From: Micromonospora cremea
GTDB lineage: Bacteria > Actinomycetota > Actinomycetes > Mycobacteriales > Micromonosporaceae
Assembly (NCBI RefSeq): GCF_900143515.1
Contig: NZ_FSQT01000002.1
Coordinates: forward strand, 1,613,501 to 1,677,500
DNA length: 64,000 nucleotides
Reading direction: 5' to 3'
The stretch's first letter is position 1. Each line of letters starts with the position of its first letter. Of this stretch, positions 26,710 to 34,603 are shown piece after piece. Position numbers and translations under genes: made by a program. Below the pieces are notes generated by a model that saw nothing but the letters and a program-made list of their open reading frames with translations, was not told the origin of the DNA and did not search any database.

Positions 26710-27996
26710 TCAGCCGAGGAGGCCTGCGTCTCGGGCGGCGCGGAGGGACGGCTTGATGTGGTGGGTCGGACCGACCTGGTTGGCCACCGCGTCGATGGTC
26801 TTGAGGCCCTCGCCGGTGTTGAACACGACGGTCTCCGCCGTGGGGTCGAGCCGGCCGGACTCGACCAGCTTGCGCAGCACCGCCACGGTGACCCCGCCCG
26901 CGGTCTCGGCGAAGACCCCGGTGGTACGCGCCAACAGTCGGATGCCGGCGCGGATCTCGTCGTCGTCGGCGTACTCCATCCAGCCGTCGGTGCGACGGAC
27001 GGCCTCGATGGCGTAGAGGCCGGCGGCCGGGTCGCCGATGTTGAGCGACTTGGCGATGCCGGTGGGCTTGACCGGGGTGATCGTGTCGGTCTCGGCGTGC
27101 AGGGCGGTGGCGATCGGGTTGCAGCCGGCGGACTGGGCGCCGAAGACCTTCCAGCCCTCGGCCGGCGCCTCGACCAGACCGATCTCGACCAGTTCGGAGA
27201 ACGCCTTGTCAATCTTGGTGAGCAGCTCACCGCTGGCCATCGGGATGACCACCTGGGCCGGGATCCGCCAGCCGAGCTGCTCGGCCACCTCGTACCCGAG
27301 CGTCTTGGAGCCCTCCGCGTAGTACGGCCGGACGTTGACGTTGACGAACGCGGTGTCCTCAAAGTCGTCGGTCTCCACCAGCTCGCCGCAGAGCCGGTTC
27401 ACGTCGTCGTACGAGCCGTCGATCGCGACCAGCTCACCGCCGTAGACCGCGGTGGTGACGACCTTGCCCTGCTCCAGGTCGCTGGGAATGAAGACCACCG
27501 ACGGCACCCCGGCGCGGGCGGCGTGCGCGGCCACCGAGTTGGCCAGGTTGCCGGTGGATGCACAGGCGAACCGGGTGAAGCCGAGCGCCCGGGCGGCGGT
27601 GAGCGCCACCGAGACGACCCGGTCCTTGAACGAGTGGGTCGGGTTGGCGCTGTCGTCCTTGACCCAGAGCGGCGCGGTGATGCCCAGCTCGGCGGCGAGG
27701 TGCGGGGCCGCCACCAGCGGGGTGAGCCCCGGGTCGAGGGTGACCCGGGTGGCCGGGTCCTGACCGGCGGGCAGCAGCGCGGCGTACCGCCAGATGTTGT
27801 TGGGGCCGGCCTCGATCTGCTCACGGGTGACGGTGGCCAGGGCTGCGGCGTCGTAGTCGACCTCCAGCGGGCCGAAACACTCGTAGCAGGCGTGCTGGGC
27901 GGCGAGCGGGTAGCGGGCCGAACATGCGCGGCAGACCAGGGCGCGGGCGGGGCTGGCGGAGGTGTCGATGCCGGAGGCGGCGAGCGTCGACGTCAT
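26710..27996 (-). CDS. thrC: Threonine synthase
   Basis: A 428-residue PLP enzyme of the actinobacterial/plant-like type. The N-terminal zinc-ribbon-like pairs are 'CRACSARYPL' and 'CYECFGPLEVDY'. The PLP lysine is in 'DDSANPTHSFKDRVVSVALT', and the glycine/asparagine phosphate loop is 'CASTGNLANSVAAHAARAG'. 'GVFAETAGGVTVAVLRKLVE' is near the end. It converts O-phosphohomoserine to threonine. The start ATG 27996 has a GAGAGG Shine-Dalgarno nine bases upstream. That site is the 3' flank of a SAM-I riboswitch, so expression should respond to S-adenosylmethionine. Confidence 0.93.
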   Translation of the reverse strand: MTSTLAASGIDTSASPARALVCRACSARYPLAAQHACYECFGPLEVDYDAAALATVTREQIEAGPNNIWRYAALLPAGQDPATRVTLDPGLTPLVAAPHLAAELGITAPLWVKDDSANPTHSFKDRVVSVALTAARALGFTRFACASTGNLANSVAAHAARAGVPSVVFIPSDLEQGKVVTTAVYGGELVAIDGSYDDVNRLCGELVETDDFEDTAFVNVNVRPYYAEGSKTLGYEVAEQLGWRIPAQVVIPMASGELLTKIDKAFSELVEIGLVEAPAEGWKVFGAQSAGCNPIATALHAETDTITPVKPTGIAKSLNIGDPAAGLYAIEAVRRTDGWMEYADDDEIRAGIRLLARTTGVFAETAGGVTVAVLRKLVESGRLDPTAETVVFNTGEGLKTIDAVANQVGPTHHIKPSLRAARDAGLLG

Positions 27997-28008
27997 GTCG
28001 AGGGTCCT

Positions 28009-28140
28009 CTCATCTTTCCCCGCATCGCACGGTGCGGCGGGGACGGAATTGGCACCTGCCCCGCGGGTCGCTCAGCGGTGAGCGCGCGGGGTGGTTGCCG
28101 GGGCGTCGTCGGGCCGTATCCCTCAGCCCCTCTGGATGAG
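28009..28140 (-). promoter_or_regulatory. SAM-I (S-box) riboswitch of thrC
   Basis: Read on the minus strand, it has CTCATCCAGAGGGGCTGAGG, GATACGGCCCGACGACGCCC, CGGCAACC and GGTGCCAATTCCGTCC. A P4 hairpin (CCCCGC...GCGGGG) follows, then AAAGATGAG. P1 pairs CTCATC (28140-28135) with GATGAG (28014-28009). All universally conserved SAM-I blocks are present. The 3' strand of P1 runs straight into the thrC Shine-Dalgarno (28011-28006), so closing P1 should hide part of it: translational OFF at high SAM. Confidence 0.93.
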
Positions 28141-28159
28141 GTATGCAGTTGTGCCATCG

Positions 28160-28165
28160 AGTCTA
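28160..28165 (-). promoter_or_regulatory. -10 element of the thrC riboswitch transcript
   Basis: TAGACT on the minus strand places the start point near 28153, some 13 bases before the first riboswitch base. TGGAGG lies 17 bp upstream as a weak -35. Confidence 0.5.
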
Positions 28166-28232
28166 GGCAACGCCGGGCGTCGCCTCCACCGCAGATCCCA
28201 CGCTGTGAGCCGGCAGGACCGGACGGGTGGGG

Positions 28233-29195
28233 TCAGCGGGCGGCCACCGCCACCGGGTCGACCACCGCGACCGGGTCCGTCACCGCGGCCGGCCCGGGCT
28301 GGGACGCCACCCGGGCCCGGGTGGCAAGGTTCGCGGCGACCAGGGCGGCGATGGTGATCGCGGCCCCGACCAGCTCGACCGGCTCCGGCCGGTAGCCGCG
28401 GGCGATCTGCACCGCGAAGGTGGTCACCGGGACCACGTTCATGAACAGGGCGGCGTTGGCGGCGCCGAGCCGCTGCACGCCGGTGTTCCAGGCCAGCACC
28501 GCGACCACGGCGCCCAGGATCACGGCGTACGCCAACTGCGGGGCGACCGCCACGAGGTCGGCGGCGGCCGGCGCGTGCTGCCAGCCGATGCCGTCGGCGA
28601 GCACGCTCGCGGCGAGCATGGCGACTGTGCCGGCGAGCGCGGTGAGGGTGGTGTAACGCAGCGGCGACCAATCGCCGAACCGGCTGGCGCCGTGGGTGTA
28701 GATGGCCCAGCCGAGCACCGCGCCGATCATCATCAGACCGCCGAGGCCGAACTGACCGAGCCCGGCCAGGCTCCCGCGCGTGATCACCAGACCGACGCCG
28801 AGAAGCGCCACCAGGGAGAGGGCCAGCAGGAGCGGCTTCGGGCGTACGCCGTCCCGAGCCCAGCGGACCAGCTGGGTGATGACCGGGGTGGTCGCCACGA
28901 AGAGGGCGATCTGCTGCGGTGCGGCGTGCTCGAGCGCCAGGTTGGTGAGCACGTTGAAGCCGGCGAAGCCGACCACGCCGAGCACCACCACCTCGGCCGC
29001 TCGGCCCCCGAGCCGCAGCGCGCCGGCGCCCTCGCGGAGCAGCAGGATGCCGACCAGGATGACGGTGGCCAGCAGGTAGCGGGCGGTGGTCAGGTTGAGC
29101 GCGTCGACCCGGGTCAGCGCACTGGCCAGGATCGGGAACATCACTCCCCAGCTGAGCACGGCGAGTAACGGGTAGGCGGCGGCGCGGGATCGCAT
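28233..29195 (-). CDS. EamA/DMT superfamily exporter
   Basis: A 320-residue protein with about ten membrane helices in two EamA halves: 'YPLLAVLSWGVMFPILASAL' with 'NLTTARYLLATVILVGILLL', and 'GGLMMIGAVLGWAIYTHGAS' with 'GVQRLGAANAALFMNVVPVT'. The family exports amino acids or other metabolites; the substrate is unknown. The short tail 'VTDPVAVVDPVAVAAR' is repetitive. ATG 29195 is used because GGAG lies six bases upstream; ATG 29207 is the alternative. It is divergent from an ArsR regulator, with that regulator's likely operators in the shared 91-bp gap, so it is probably the regulated target. Confidence 0.85.
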   Translation of the reverse strand: MRSRAAAYPLLAVLSWGVMFPILASALTRVDALNLTTARYLLATVILVGILLLREGAGALRLGGRAAEVVVLGVVGFAGFNVLTNLALEHAAPQQIALFVATTPVITQLVRWARDGVRPKPLLLALSLVALLGVGLVITRGSLAGLGQFGLGGLMMIGAVLGWAIYTHGASRFGDWSPLRYTTLTALAGTVAMLAASVLADGIGWQHAPAAADLVAVAPQLAYAVILGAVVAVLAWNTGVQRLGAANAALFMNVVPVTTFAVQIARGYRPEPVELVGAAITIAALVAANLATRARVASQPGPAAVTDPVAVVDPVAVAAR

Positions 29196-29208
29196 CGGCA
29201 GCTCCAAT

Positions 29209-29226
29209 GTTCGAGTATCTTCGAAC
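29209..29226. promoter_or_regulatory. Probable second operator for the ArsR-type regulator
   Basis: GTTCGA-N6-TCGAAC, with the same half-site as the perfect palindrome at 29250-29269, lies 14 bp upstream of the EamA start on the side of that gene. Confidence 0.55.
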
Positions 29227-29249
29227 CAACGACACCGACCCTAGGGGGA

Positions 29250-29280
29250 TGTTCGACAATTGTCGAACAACGGTTACACT
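29250..29280 (+). promoter_or_regulatory. ArsR-type operator palindrome and promoter
   Basis: TGTTCGACAATTGTCGAACA (29250-29269) is a perfect 20-bp palindrome. It contains TTCGAC (29252-29257), which is 17 bp before TACACT (29275-29280). The -10 ends six bases before ATG 29287, so the regulator mRNA is likely leaderless and autoregulated by occlusion of the -35. Confidence 0.75.
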
Positions 29281-29286
29281 GGTCAC

Positions 29287-29592
29287 ATGGAGCCGCACGA
29301 ACCCGACCTGGCCGCCGTACCGGTCACCGCCGTGCTGGCCGCACTCGCCGACGACGTGCGGCTACAGATCGTGCGGGCACTCGCCGAGGGCGGCGAGCGC
29401 GCCTGCGGCACCTTCGAGTTCGGCGTCTCCAAGGCGACCCGCAGCCACCACCTGAAGGTGCTGCGCGAGGCCGGCCTGACCCGCACCCGCGCCGCCGGCA
29501 CCAGCCGCTACGTCCGCCTCCGCCGCGACGAACTGGACCGCCTCTACCCCGGCCTGTTGAACGCGGTCCTCGCTCAGCCCAGCCAAGGCTGA
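29287..29592 (+). CDS. ArsR/HxlR-like winged-helix repressor
   Basis: 101 aa, a single HTH domain. 'VTAVLAALADDVRLQIVRAL' is the ArsR entry helix, 'SKATRSHHLKVLREAGLTRT' is the recognition helix and 'AGTSRYVRLRRDELDRLYPG' is the wing and dimer helix. One cysteine ('GERACGTFEF') precedes the recognition helix; no CxC metal site is visible, so the signal is probably not a thiophilic metal. It should repress the divergent EamA exporter and itself through the GTTCGA palindromes. Confidence 0.85.
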   Translation: MEPHEPDLAAVPVTAVLAALADDVRLQIVRALAEGGERACGTFEFGVSKATRSHHLKVLREAGLTRTRAAGTSRYVRLRRDELDRLYPGLLNAVLAQPSQG

Positions 29593-29799
29593 CGTCGACC
29601 GGGGGCGCCGGCCGACCGGCGGGGGCAGTGACGCCCGGCCGGGGCCGTGACGCCCGGCCGGGGCAGTCACGCCGGTCCAGATTTGGGGCAGCTCGACAGG
29701 GACGAACGACAGTTGACGCCGGGTCGACACGAGGGCGGGAGCTGTCGAGATCGAGGGGCCGGGCGGCGGTGCGAGGCCCACGTGGGCAAGGATCGGTGA
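29593..29799. other. Repeat-rich intergenic region
   Basis: There is no gene. GTGACGCCCGGCCGGGGC occurs twice in tandem, plus a partial third copy (29628-29673). A copy of the dispersed palindromic element, CCAGATTTGGGGCAGCTCGA, lies at 29677-29700. CTCGACAG (29692-29699) and CTGTCGAG (29742-29749) form a wider inverted repeat. Confidence 0.6.
29677..29700 (+). repeat. Dispersed palindromic element, remote copy
   Basis: CCAGATTTGGGGCAGCTCGA followed by CAGG, 30 kb from the other three copies. The 3' half GGGGCAGCTCGACAGG is identical to the copy at 60092. Confidence 0.7.
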
Positions 29800-30474
29800 A
29801 TGATCTACCGCGACGCGGCAGCACCGCGACGGGCCAGCGTGGCGATCGCGATGGTGCTCGCGCTCGCCGCCTGCGCCCCCGCCGACCATCGCGGCCAGGC
29901 CGGGGACGGACCGAGCACAGCGCCCCAGCTCACGAGCATGCCCGGCCCGACGCCCTCGGCGTACGTCAGCCCGCCGTTCTGGTGCCCGGAGTCGGGCGTC
30001 CGGATCCGGTCGAGGGGGTCGGACGCCGCGATGGGGCTGCGCGCCCTCGGCCTGGAGCTGGTCAACTGCGGCGACCGTCCCTACCGGATCAAGGGATACC
30101 CGGCGCTGCGCGTGCTGGACGAGGACCGCAAGCCGATCATCCTGCGCGTGCTGCCCGGGGCGAAGGAGATCACGCCGGGCTTCGACCAGCCGCCCCTGCA
30201 GATCACGCTGCAAGCCGGTGAGCGGGCCGTCGCCACCGTGCTCTGGCGCAACCTCGTCACCGACGCGACCGTGCCCGCCACCAACGGGGAATACCTGCGG
30301 GTCGCACCCGCCGCCGGGCAGCCGGCCGAGGACGTCGACCCGGACGGCCCGGTTGACGTGGGCAACACCGGCCGGATCGGCGTCAGCGCCTGGAAGAAGG
30401 CAGAGCAGCCGTCCGCGCCGGTGCCGACGCGACCCGCCCCGCTGCCGGTGAGCCCACCGGACAGTCGGCTATGA
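29800..30474 (+). CDS. DUF4232-type lipoprotein
   Basis: 224 aa. A signal with lipobox 'LALAAC' (Cys about 26) is followed by a Pro/Thr linker and the DUF4232 beta-sandwich. 'FWCPESGVRIRSRGSDAAMG', 'LRALGLELVNCGDRPYRIKG' and 'YPALRVLDEDRKPI' carry its two conserved cysteines, then 'LQAGERAVATVLWRNLVTDA'. The C-terminus is Pro-rich. Such proteins are secreted and function-unknown in actinobacteria. The 3' end overlaps the convergent ABC permease gene by six bases. Confidence 0.75.
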   Translation: MIYRDAAAPRRASVAIAMVLALAACAPADHRGQAGDGPSTAPQLTSMPGPTPSAYVSPPFWCPESGVRIRSRGSDAAMGLRALGLELVNCGDRPYRIKGYPALRVLDEDRKPIILRVLPGAKEITPGFDQPPLQITLQAGERAVATVLWRNLVTDATVPATNGEYLRVAPAAGQPAEDVDPDGPVDVGNTGRIGVSAWKKAEQPSAPVPTRPAPLPVSPPDSRL

Positions 30475-31365
30475 CGTGATGTCCTTGCGGGTGAAGCGCC
30501 AGAAGGCCAGCCCCCAGAACAGCGTCGCGTAGCTGATCGCCGAGATGCAGCCGCGCACCACGTCGTCGGTCTGCACCGGGGTCGAGAGCAGCCCCAGCCA
30601 GGCGGTGCTGAAGTGGGTGGGCAGGAAGTCGCGCAGCGCGCCGAGGGCGGTGATCTGGTCCAGGATGCTGGACAGGATCCAGAGCAGCACCGCGCCACCC
30701 ACCGCGCCCAGCGCGGCGTCCGTGGTCACCGACAGCAGGAACGCCAGCCCGGCCACCACCAGCAGGACGACCGCCAGGTAGCCGAGCACGGCCAGCAGCC
30801 GGAGCAGCCCCTCGCCCGGCTCAAGCTCGGCGGCGACCGTGCTGCGCAGCGGCGACCAGCCGTAGCGCAGGGTGCCCGCGGCGAGTGCGGTGCCGGCCAG
30901 CAGCAGCAGAGCCAGCCCGGAGTACGCGAGCGCGACCACCAGCTTCACGGTGAGCAGCCGGGCCCGGGGCACCGGAATCGCCAGCAGGTAGCGCAGGCTG
31001 CCCCAGCTCGCCTCGCTGGCCACCGTGTCGCCACAGAACAGCGCGACGACGACCACCAGCAGGAACGACGCCGACACGAAGATCGAGAACAGGGTGAAGT
31101 TGAGCCCGCCGGACGTGGCCAGGTCGACCAGGCTGGCGAACTCGTTGTTGCCGTTGTCGTCGTCGCCCCCGGAGTTGAACTGGAAGGCGACCAGGATGAT
31201 CAGCGGCAGCAGCACCATGAACCCGAGCGCCAGCTGGGTCCGCCGCCGGGACGCCTGCCGGCGGAACTCCGCGCCGAACGGCATCGTCGCCGACGGCCGG
31301 TAGCCCCGGGCCGCACCGGCCGGGTCGGTGACGCCCATCGGCGTCTCGACGGAAGAGCCAGCCAT
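30469..31365 (-). CDS. ABC-2 type transporter permease
   Basis: 298 aa with six predicted membrane helices. The cytoplasmic start 'FGAEFRRQASRRRTQLALGF' enters the first helix. A long extracytoplasmic loop has the acidic 'NSGGDDDNGNNEFASL'. 'TVASEASWGSLRYLLAIPVP' followed by 'RARLLTVKLVVALAYSGL' is the typical ABC-2 coupling segment. The start codon ATG 31365 shares one base with the stop of the upstream hydrolase-ABC fusion (TGATG), so the two proteins are coupled and form the transporter. The substrate is unknown. Confidence 0.85.
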   Translation of the reverse strand: MAGSSVETPMGVTDPAGAARGYRPSATMPFGAEFRRQASRRRTQLALGFMVLLPLIILVAFQFNSGGDDDNGNNEFASLVDLATSGGLNFTLFSIFVSASFLLVVVVALFCGDTVASEASWGSLRYLLAIPVPRARLLTVKLVVALAYSGLALLLLAGTALAAGTLRYGWSPLRSTVAAELEPGEGLLRLLAVLGYLAVVLLVVAGLAFLLSVTTDAALGAVGGAVLLWILSSILDQITALGALRDFLPTHFSTAWLGLLSTPVQTDDVVRGCISAISYATLFWGLAFWRFTRKDITS

Positions 31366-34229
31366 CACCGGTCACCGCTTCCCCGAGAGTTCTCGCCCAC
31401 CAGGGCGAGGAACGCGTCCTCCAGGCGACGCCGGGGCACCACCCGGTCCACCCCGATGCCGGCGCGCACCAACTCGGCCACCACGTCGCTGCGAGCCGTG
31501 CCGTTGGTGTCGACCACCAGCTGACCGTCGCTCTCCGGCAGCACCCGGACCCCGTGCAGCCGGTCCAGCACCGCCCGCGCCGCCACTGGGTCGGTGACGT
31601 CGAAGAGGACGCTCGGCGACTCGCCCACTATCTCCTCCACCGGCCCGGACGCCACGATCCGGCCCTTGTTCACCACCACCGCGTGCGTGCAGGTCTGCTC
31701 CACCTCGGCCAGCAGGTGGCTGGAGACCAGCACCGCCCGGCCGTCCGTGGCGTACCGCTGGAGCACCCGGCGCATCTCGGCGATCTGCGGCGGGTCGAGC
31801 CCGTCGGTCGGCTCGTCCAACACCAGCAGCTCCGGCAGGCCGAGCATGGCCTGGGCGATGGCCAGCCGCTGGCGCATCCCGTGGCTGTAGTTCTTGATTT
31901 TCCGGTGCACCGAGTCGCCCAGTCCGGCGATCTCCAGCGCCGTGTCGAAGTGGGCGTCCGCCGCCGGCCGCCCGGTCGCCCGCCAGTACGCCCTGAGGTT
32001 CTCCAGGCCGGACAGGTGCGGCAGGAACCCGGGCCCCTCCACCAGCGCGCCGATCCGGGAGAGCACCGGCGAGCCGGGCACCAGCCGGCGGCCGAAGACG
32101 TAGATCTCGCCAGCGGTCGGCTGGGTCAGCCCCATCAGCACCCGCAGCGTGGTGGTCTTGCCGGCGCCGTTCGGCCCGAGCAGGCCCACCACCTGACCCG
32201 GATGCACCTCGAAGTCCACGTTCGACACCGCGACGAAGCCGTCCGCGTACTCCTTGCGCAGCCGGCGCACGGCCAGCGGCGTGCCCGCGTACTCCGGGTG
32301 CACCGAGCGGTCCTGCCGGCGGTGCCGGCGGCGGACCACGGCCACGACCACGACGAGGCCGATCGCGATGGCGGCGAGCAGGCCGGCGAGCACCCAGCGC
32401 CAGATCGTCGCCGTGGTGGGGATCGGCTCCCCGCCGACCGTGGGCAGGCTGACCGCGCCGTCCGCCGCCACCGTGTAGACGGTGGGCTGGGCCGGCGTCG
32501 TGTACGCCTGATCGGAGCTGGCCACCACCAGCCGCAGCCGGTGCCCGGCCTCGACCCGGCGGACGATCCCGGGCAGCGTCACGGTGACCGGGCGGGCGTC
32601 CTGCACCCGCTGCGGCAGGCCGGTGAGCCGGACCGGGGCGACCAGCCCGTTCGGCAGCGTGGCCGCGCCCTCCGGATCGACGTCGTAGAGCTTGACGAAG
32701 AGCACCGCCTCGCCGGTCGGTGAGGCAGCCCGCAGGGTGACGGTTGGCGCGCCCGCCACGTCGACCGCATCGGTCAGCGGCGCCGACTCGAACCGGGCGT
32801 GCTGGCCGGGCACGTCGCCGGCCACCCCGTCCAGCAGCGAGGCGAGCCCGCCTGCGAACGGCACCGAGGAGATGGCGGCCGGGCTGCCGTTCGGCGGGTT
32901 CGCGATCGGCTGGGCCGGGCCGGCGACGGCGACCTCCCGTCGGGCGTCGCCGGCCAGGCCCGGGTAGTCGGTCGCGCGGAAGCCGGTGGCGACCAGGCCC
33001 CGGTCGAGGGCGTCGAAGCCGGCGATCCGCGACCAGGTGAAGTCGTCGCCGGGCGCCTCACCCTCGCCCTTGACGTAGTGGTCGAGCCACTGGACCGTCA
33101 GGAACTTCACCCGGTCCGAGTCCGAACGGGGGCCCGCACCGCCGTCGTGCCCGCCGGTGAACCAGGCGACCCGCACCGGGGTGCCGGCGGCGGCGATGCC
33201 CCGCGCGTTGGCGTCCGCCTCGCCGAGGGGGAAGAGGGTGTCCGCCTCGCCCTGCACCAGCAGGGTGGGCGCCGAGATCCGGTCCAGTACGCCCGCCGGG
33301 CTGGACCGGCGCAGCAGGTCCACAGCGGCCTGATCGGCTCGACCGGTGGTGGCGATCCGGAGGTACGCGGCGCACACGTCGGCGGCGAACCGGCCGCACG
33401 ACGGGTCGGCGGCACCCGCCGGAGCGCCACCGGGACCGGTACCCGGGCCGGCGCCCGGCCCCGGGCTGGGTGGGCCGGCGGAGGCCGGTGCGCCCTGCGG
33501 CTGGGCGGCGGTCCCGCCGGAGAGCCCGGCCGGGCCGCTGCCCACGTTGCCGCCCCCACCGAAGAAGAGACCGGCCCAGCCCTTCTTGAACACGCCCTCG
33601 GTCGGCGCCCCGCCGGTGCTCTCCGGCAGGAACGCCCGGGACAGGTCGTTCCAGGTGATCATGGGGACGATGGCGTCCACACGGCGGTCCTGGGCGGCCA
33701 GCAGCAGCGCCAACCCACCACCGTACGAGCCGCCGACCACGCCGACCTTCGGGTCGCCGGCACCGTCGGTGCGCACCTCCGGCCGGGCGGCGAGCCAGTC
33801 CAGCAGCCGTTGCGCGTCGCGTACCTCGTAGTCCGGGCCGTCCAGGTGGATCTCGCCGCCGCTGCGGCCGAAGCCCCGCGCGGTCCAGGTGAGCACCGCG
33901 TAGCCGCGCCCGACGAACTCCTCCGCGTCGGAGCGCACCGACTCCTTGGTGCCGCCGAACCCGTGCGCCAGCAGCACCGCCGGCACCTTCCGACCGGACG
34001 AGGCGTCGGTCGGCAGGTAGAAGGTCGTGTCCAGGTCCACCGGCTGGTCACCGGCCGGTCCGGAACGGACCGTGAGCATCGCGCTCTCGGTGCGTACGCC
34101 CGATCCCTGCGGCCACACCGCCCAGGTCACGGCGGCCGCCAGGAGCACGACGACCACCGCTGCGGCGATCGCTCGGCGGCGGGTGGGCAGGGCACGCCGG
34201 AACCACGCGGCCGGCGACGGCGATCTCAT
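31365..34229 (-). CDS. Fusion of an exported alpha/beta hydrolase (CocE/S15-like) and an ABC ATPase
   Basis: A 954-residue chain with two unrelated enzymes. A first membrane segment (about residues 18-40) leads to an extracytoplasmic hydrolase: 'AVLLAHGFGGTKESVRSDAE', nucleophile Ser168 in 'VVGGSYGGGLALL', and the later 'LLVQGEADTLFPLGEADANA' and 'FTGGHDGG' with the catalytic Asp and His. An X-Pro-peptidase-like beta domain follows ('LPGIVRRVEAGHRLRLVVAS'). A second segment 'LAGLLAAIAIGLVVVVAVV' (about 610-632) returns to the cytoplasm. The ABC domain has 'GLLGPNGAGKTTTLRVLMGL', 'YSHGMRQRLAIAQAMLG' and 'LLVLDEPTDGLDPP'. ATG 34229 has TACCGT seven bases upstream. Confidence 0.88.
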   Translation of the reverse strand: MRSPSPAAWFRRALPTRRRAIAAAVVVVLLAAAVTWAVWPQGSGVRTESAMLTVRSGPAGDQPVDLDTTFYLPTDASSGRKVPAVLLAHGFGGTKESVRSDAEEFVGRGYAVLTWTARGFGRSGGEIHLDGPDYEVRDAQRLLDWLAARPEVRTDGAGDPKVGVVGGSYGGGLALLLAAQDRRVDAIVPMITWNDLSRAFLPESTGGAPTEGVFKKGWAGLFFGGGGNVGSGPAGLSGGTAAQPQGAPASAGPPSPGPGAGPGTGPGGAPAGAADPSCGRFAADVCAAYLRIATTGRADQAAVDLLRRSSPAGVLDRISAPTLLVQGEADTLFPLGEADANARGIAAAGTPVRVAWFTGGHDGGAGPRSDSDRVKFLTVQWLDHYVKGEGEAPGDDFTWSRIAGFDALDRGLVATGFRATDYPGLAGDARREVAVAGPAQPIANPPNGSPAAISSVPFAGGLASLLDGVAGDVPGQHARFESAPLTDAVDVAGAPTVTLRAASPTGEAVLFVKLYDVDPEGAATLPNGLVAPVRLTGLPQRVQDARPVTVTLPGIVRRVEAGHRLRLVVASSDQAYTTPAQPTVYTVAADGAVSLPTVGGEPIPTTATIWRWVLAGLLAAIAIGLVVVVAVVRRRHRRQDRSVHPEYAGTPLAVRRLRKEYADGFVAVSNVDFEVHPGQVVGLLGPNGAGKTTTLRVLMGLTQPTAGEIYVFGRRLVPGSPVLSRIGALVEGPGFLPHLSGLENLRAYWRATGRPAADAHFDTALEIAGLGDSVHRKIKNYSHGMRQRLAIAQAMLGLPELLVLDEPTDGLDPPQIAEMRRVLQRYATDGRAVLVSSHLLAEVEQTCTHAVVVNKGRIVASGPVEEIVGESPSVLFDVTDPVAARAVLDRLHGVRVLPESDGQLVVDTNGTARSDVVAELVRAGIGVDRVVPRRRLEDAFLALVGENSRGSGDR

Positions 34230-34603
34230 GCGGCACACGGTACGGGCCGCAGGCTGAGCGTTGCCTGAGATCCGCCGTGCGTCCGTCCGGTTGCCCCGAT
34301 CGGCGGTCCGGGGAGGTGCGACCGCGCACCGTCGAAGGCGGCACAGTGAGTTGAGTTCGGATCACGTGAATTCCGATCTTCGGCGAATATCCACCTCGAT
34401 CCCTTCATGTCACACCCGCCGATGGGACACAGCGTGCCGGCAACACGGACGAACGGTGACATCGCTCGAACTGACGCAAACCTGACTCACCGGCAACCGG
34501 TTCGCCCACGGACGATTCGGCTAGTTTTCCGGTCCGGTGCATGGGACTCGTCGGCGAACCCGACACCGCGCCGAGCCCCAGCCCGACGCCGGAGGAGACA
34601 CAG
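34230..34603. other. Promoter region of the conservon operon
   Basis: No gene is supported in 374 bp. Composition is more AT-rich around 34340-34400. TAGTTT at 34522-34527 is a candidate -10 for the plus-strand operon, with TTCGCC (34501-34506) as a poor -35 at 15 bp. The -10 of the minus-strand fusion gene (TACCGT, 34242-34237) lies at the other end. Confidence 0.4.
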
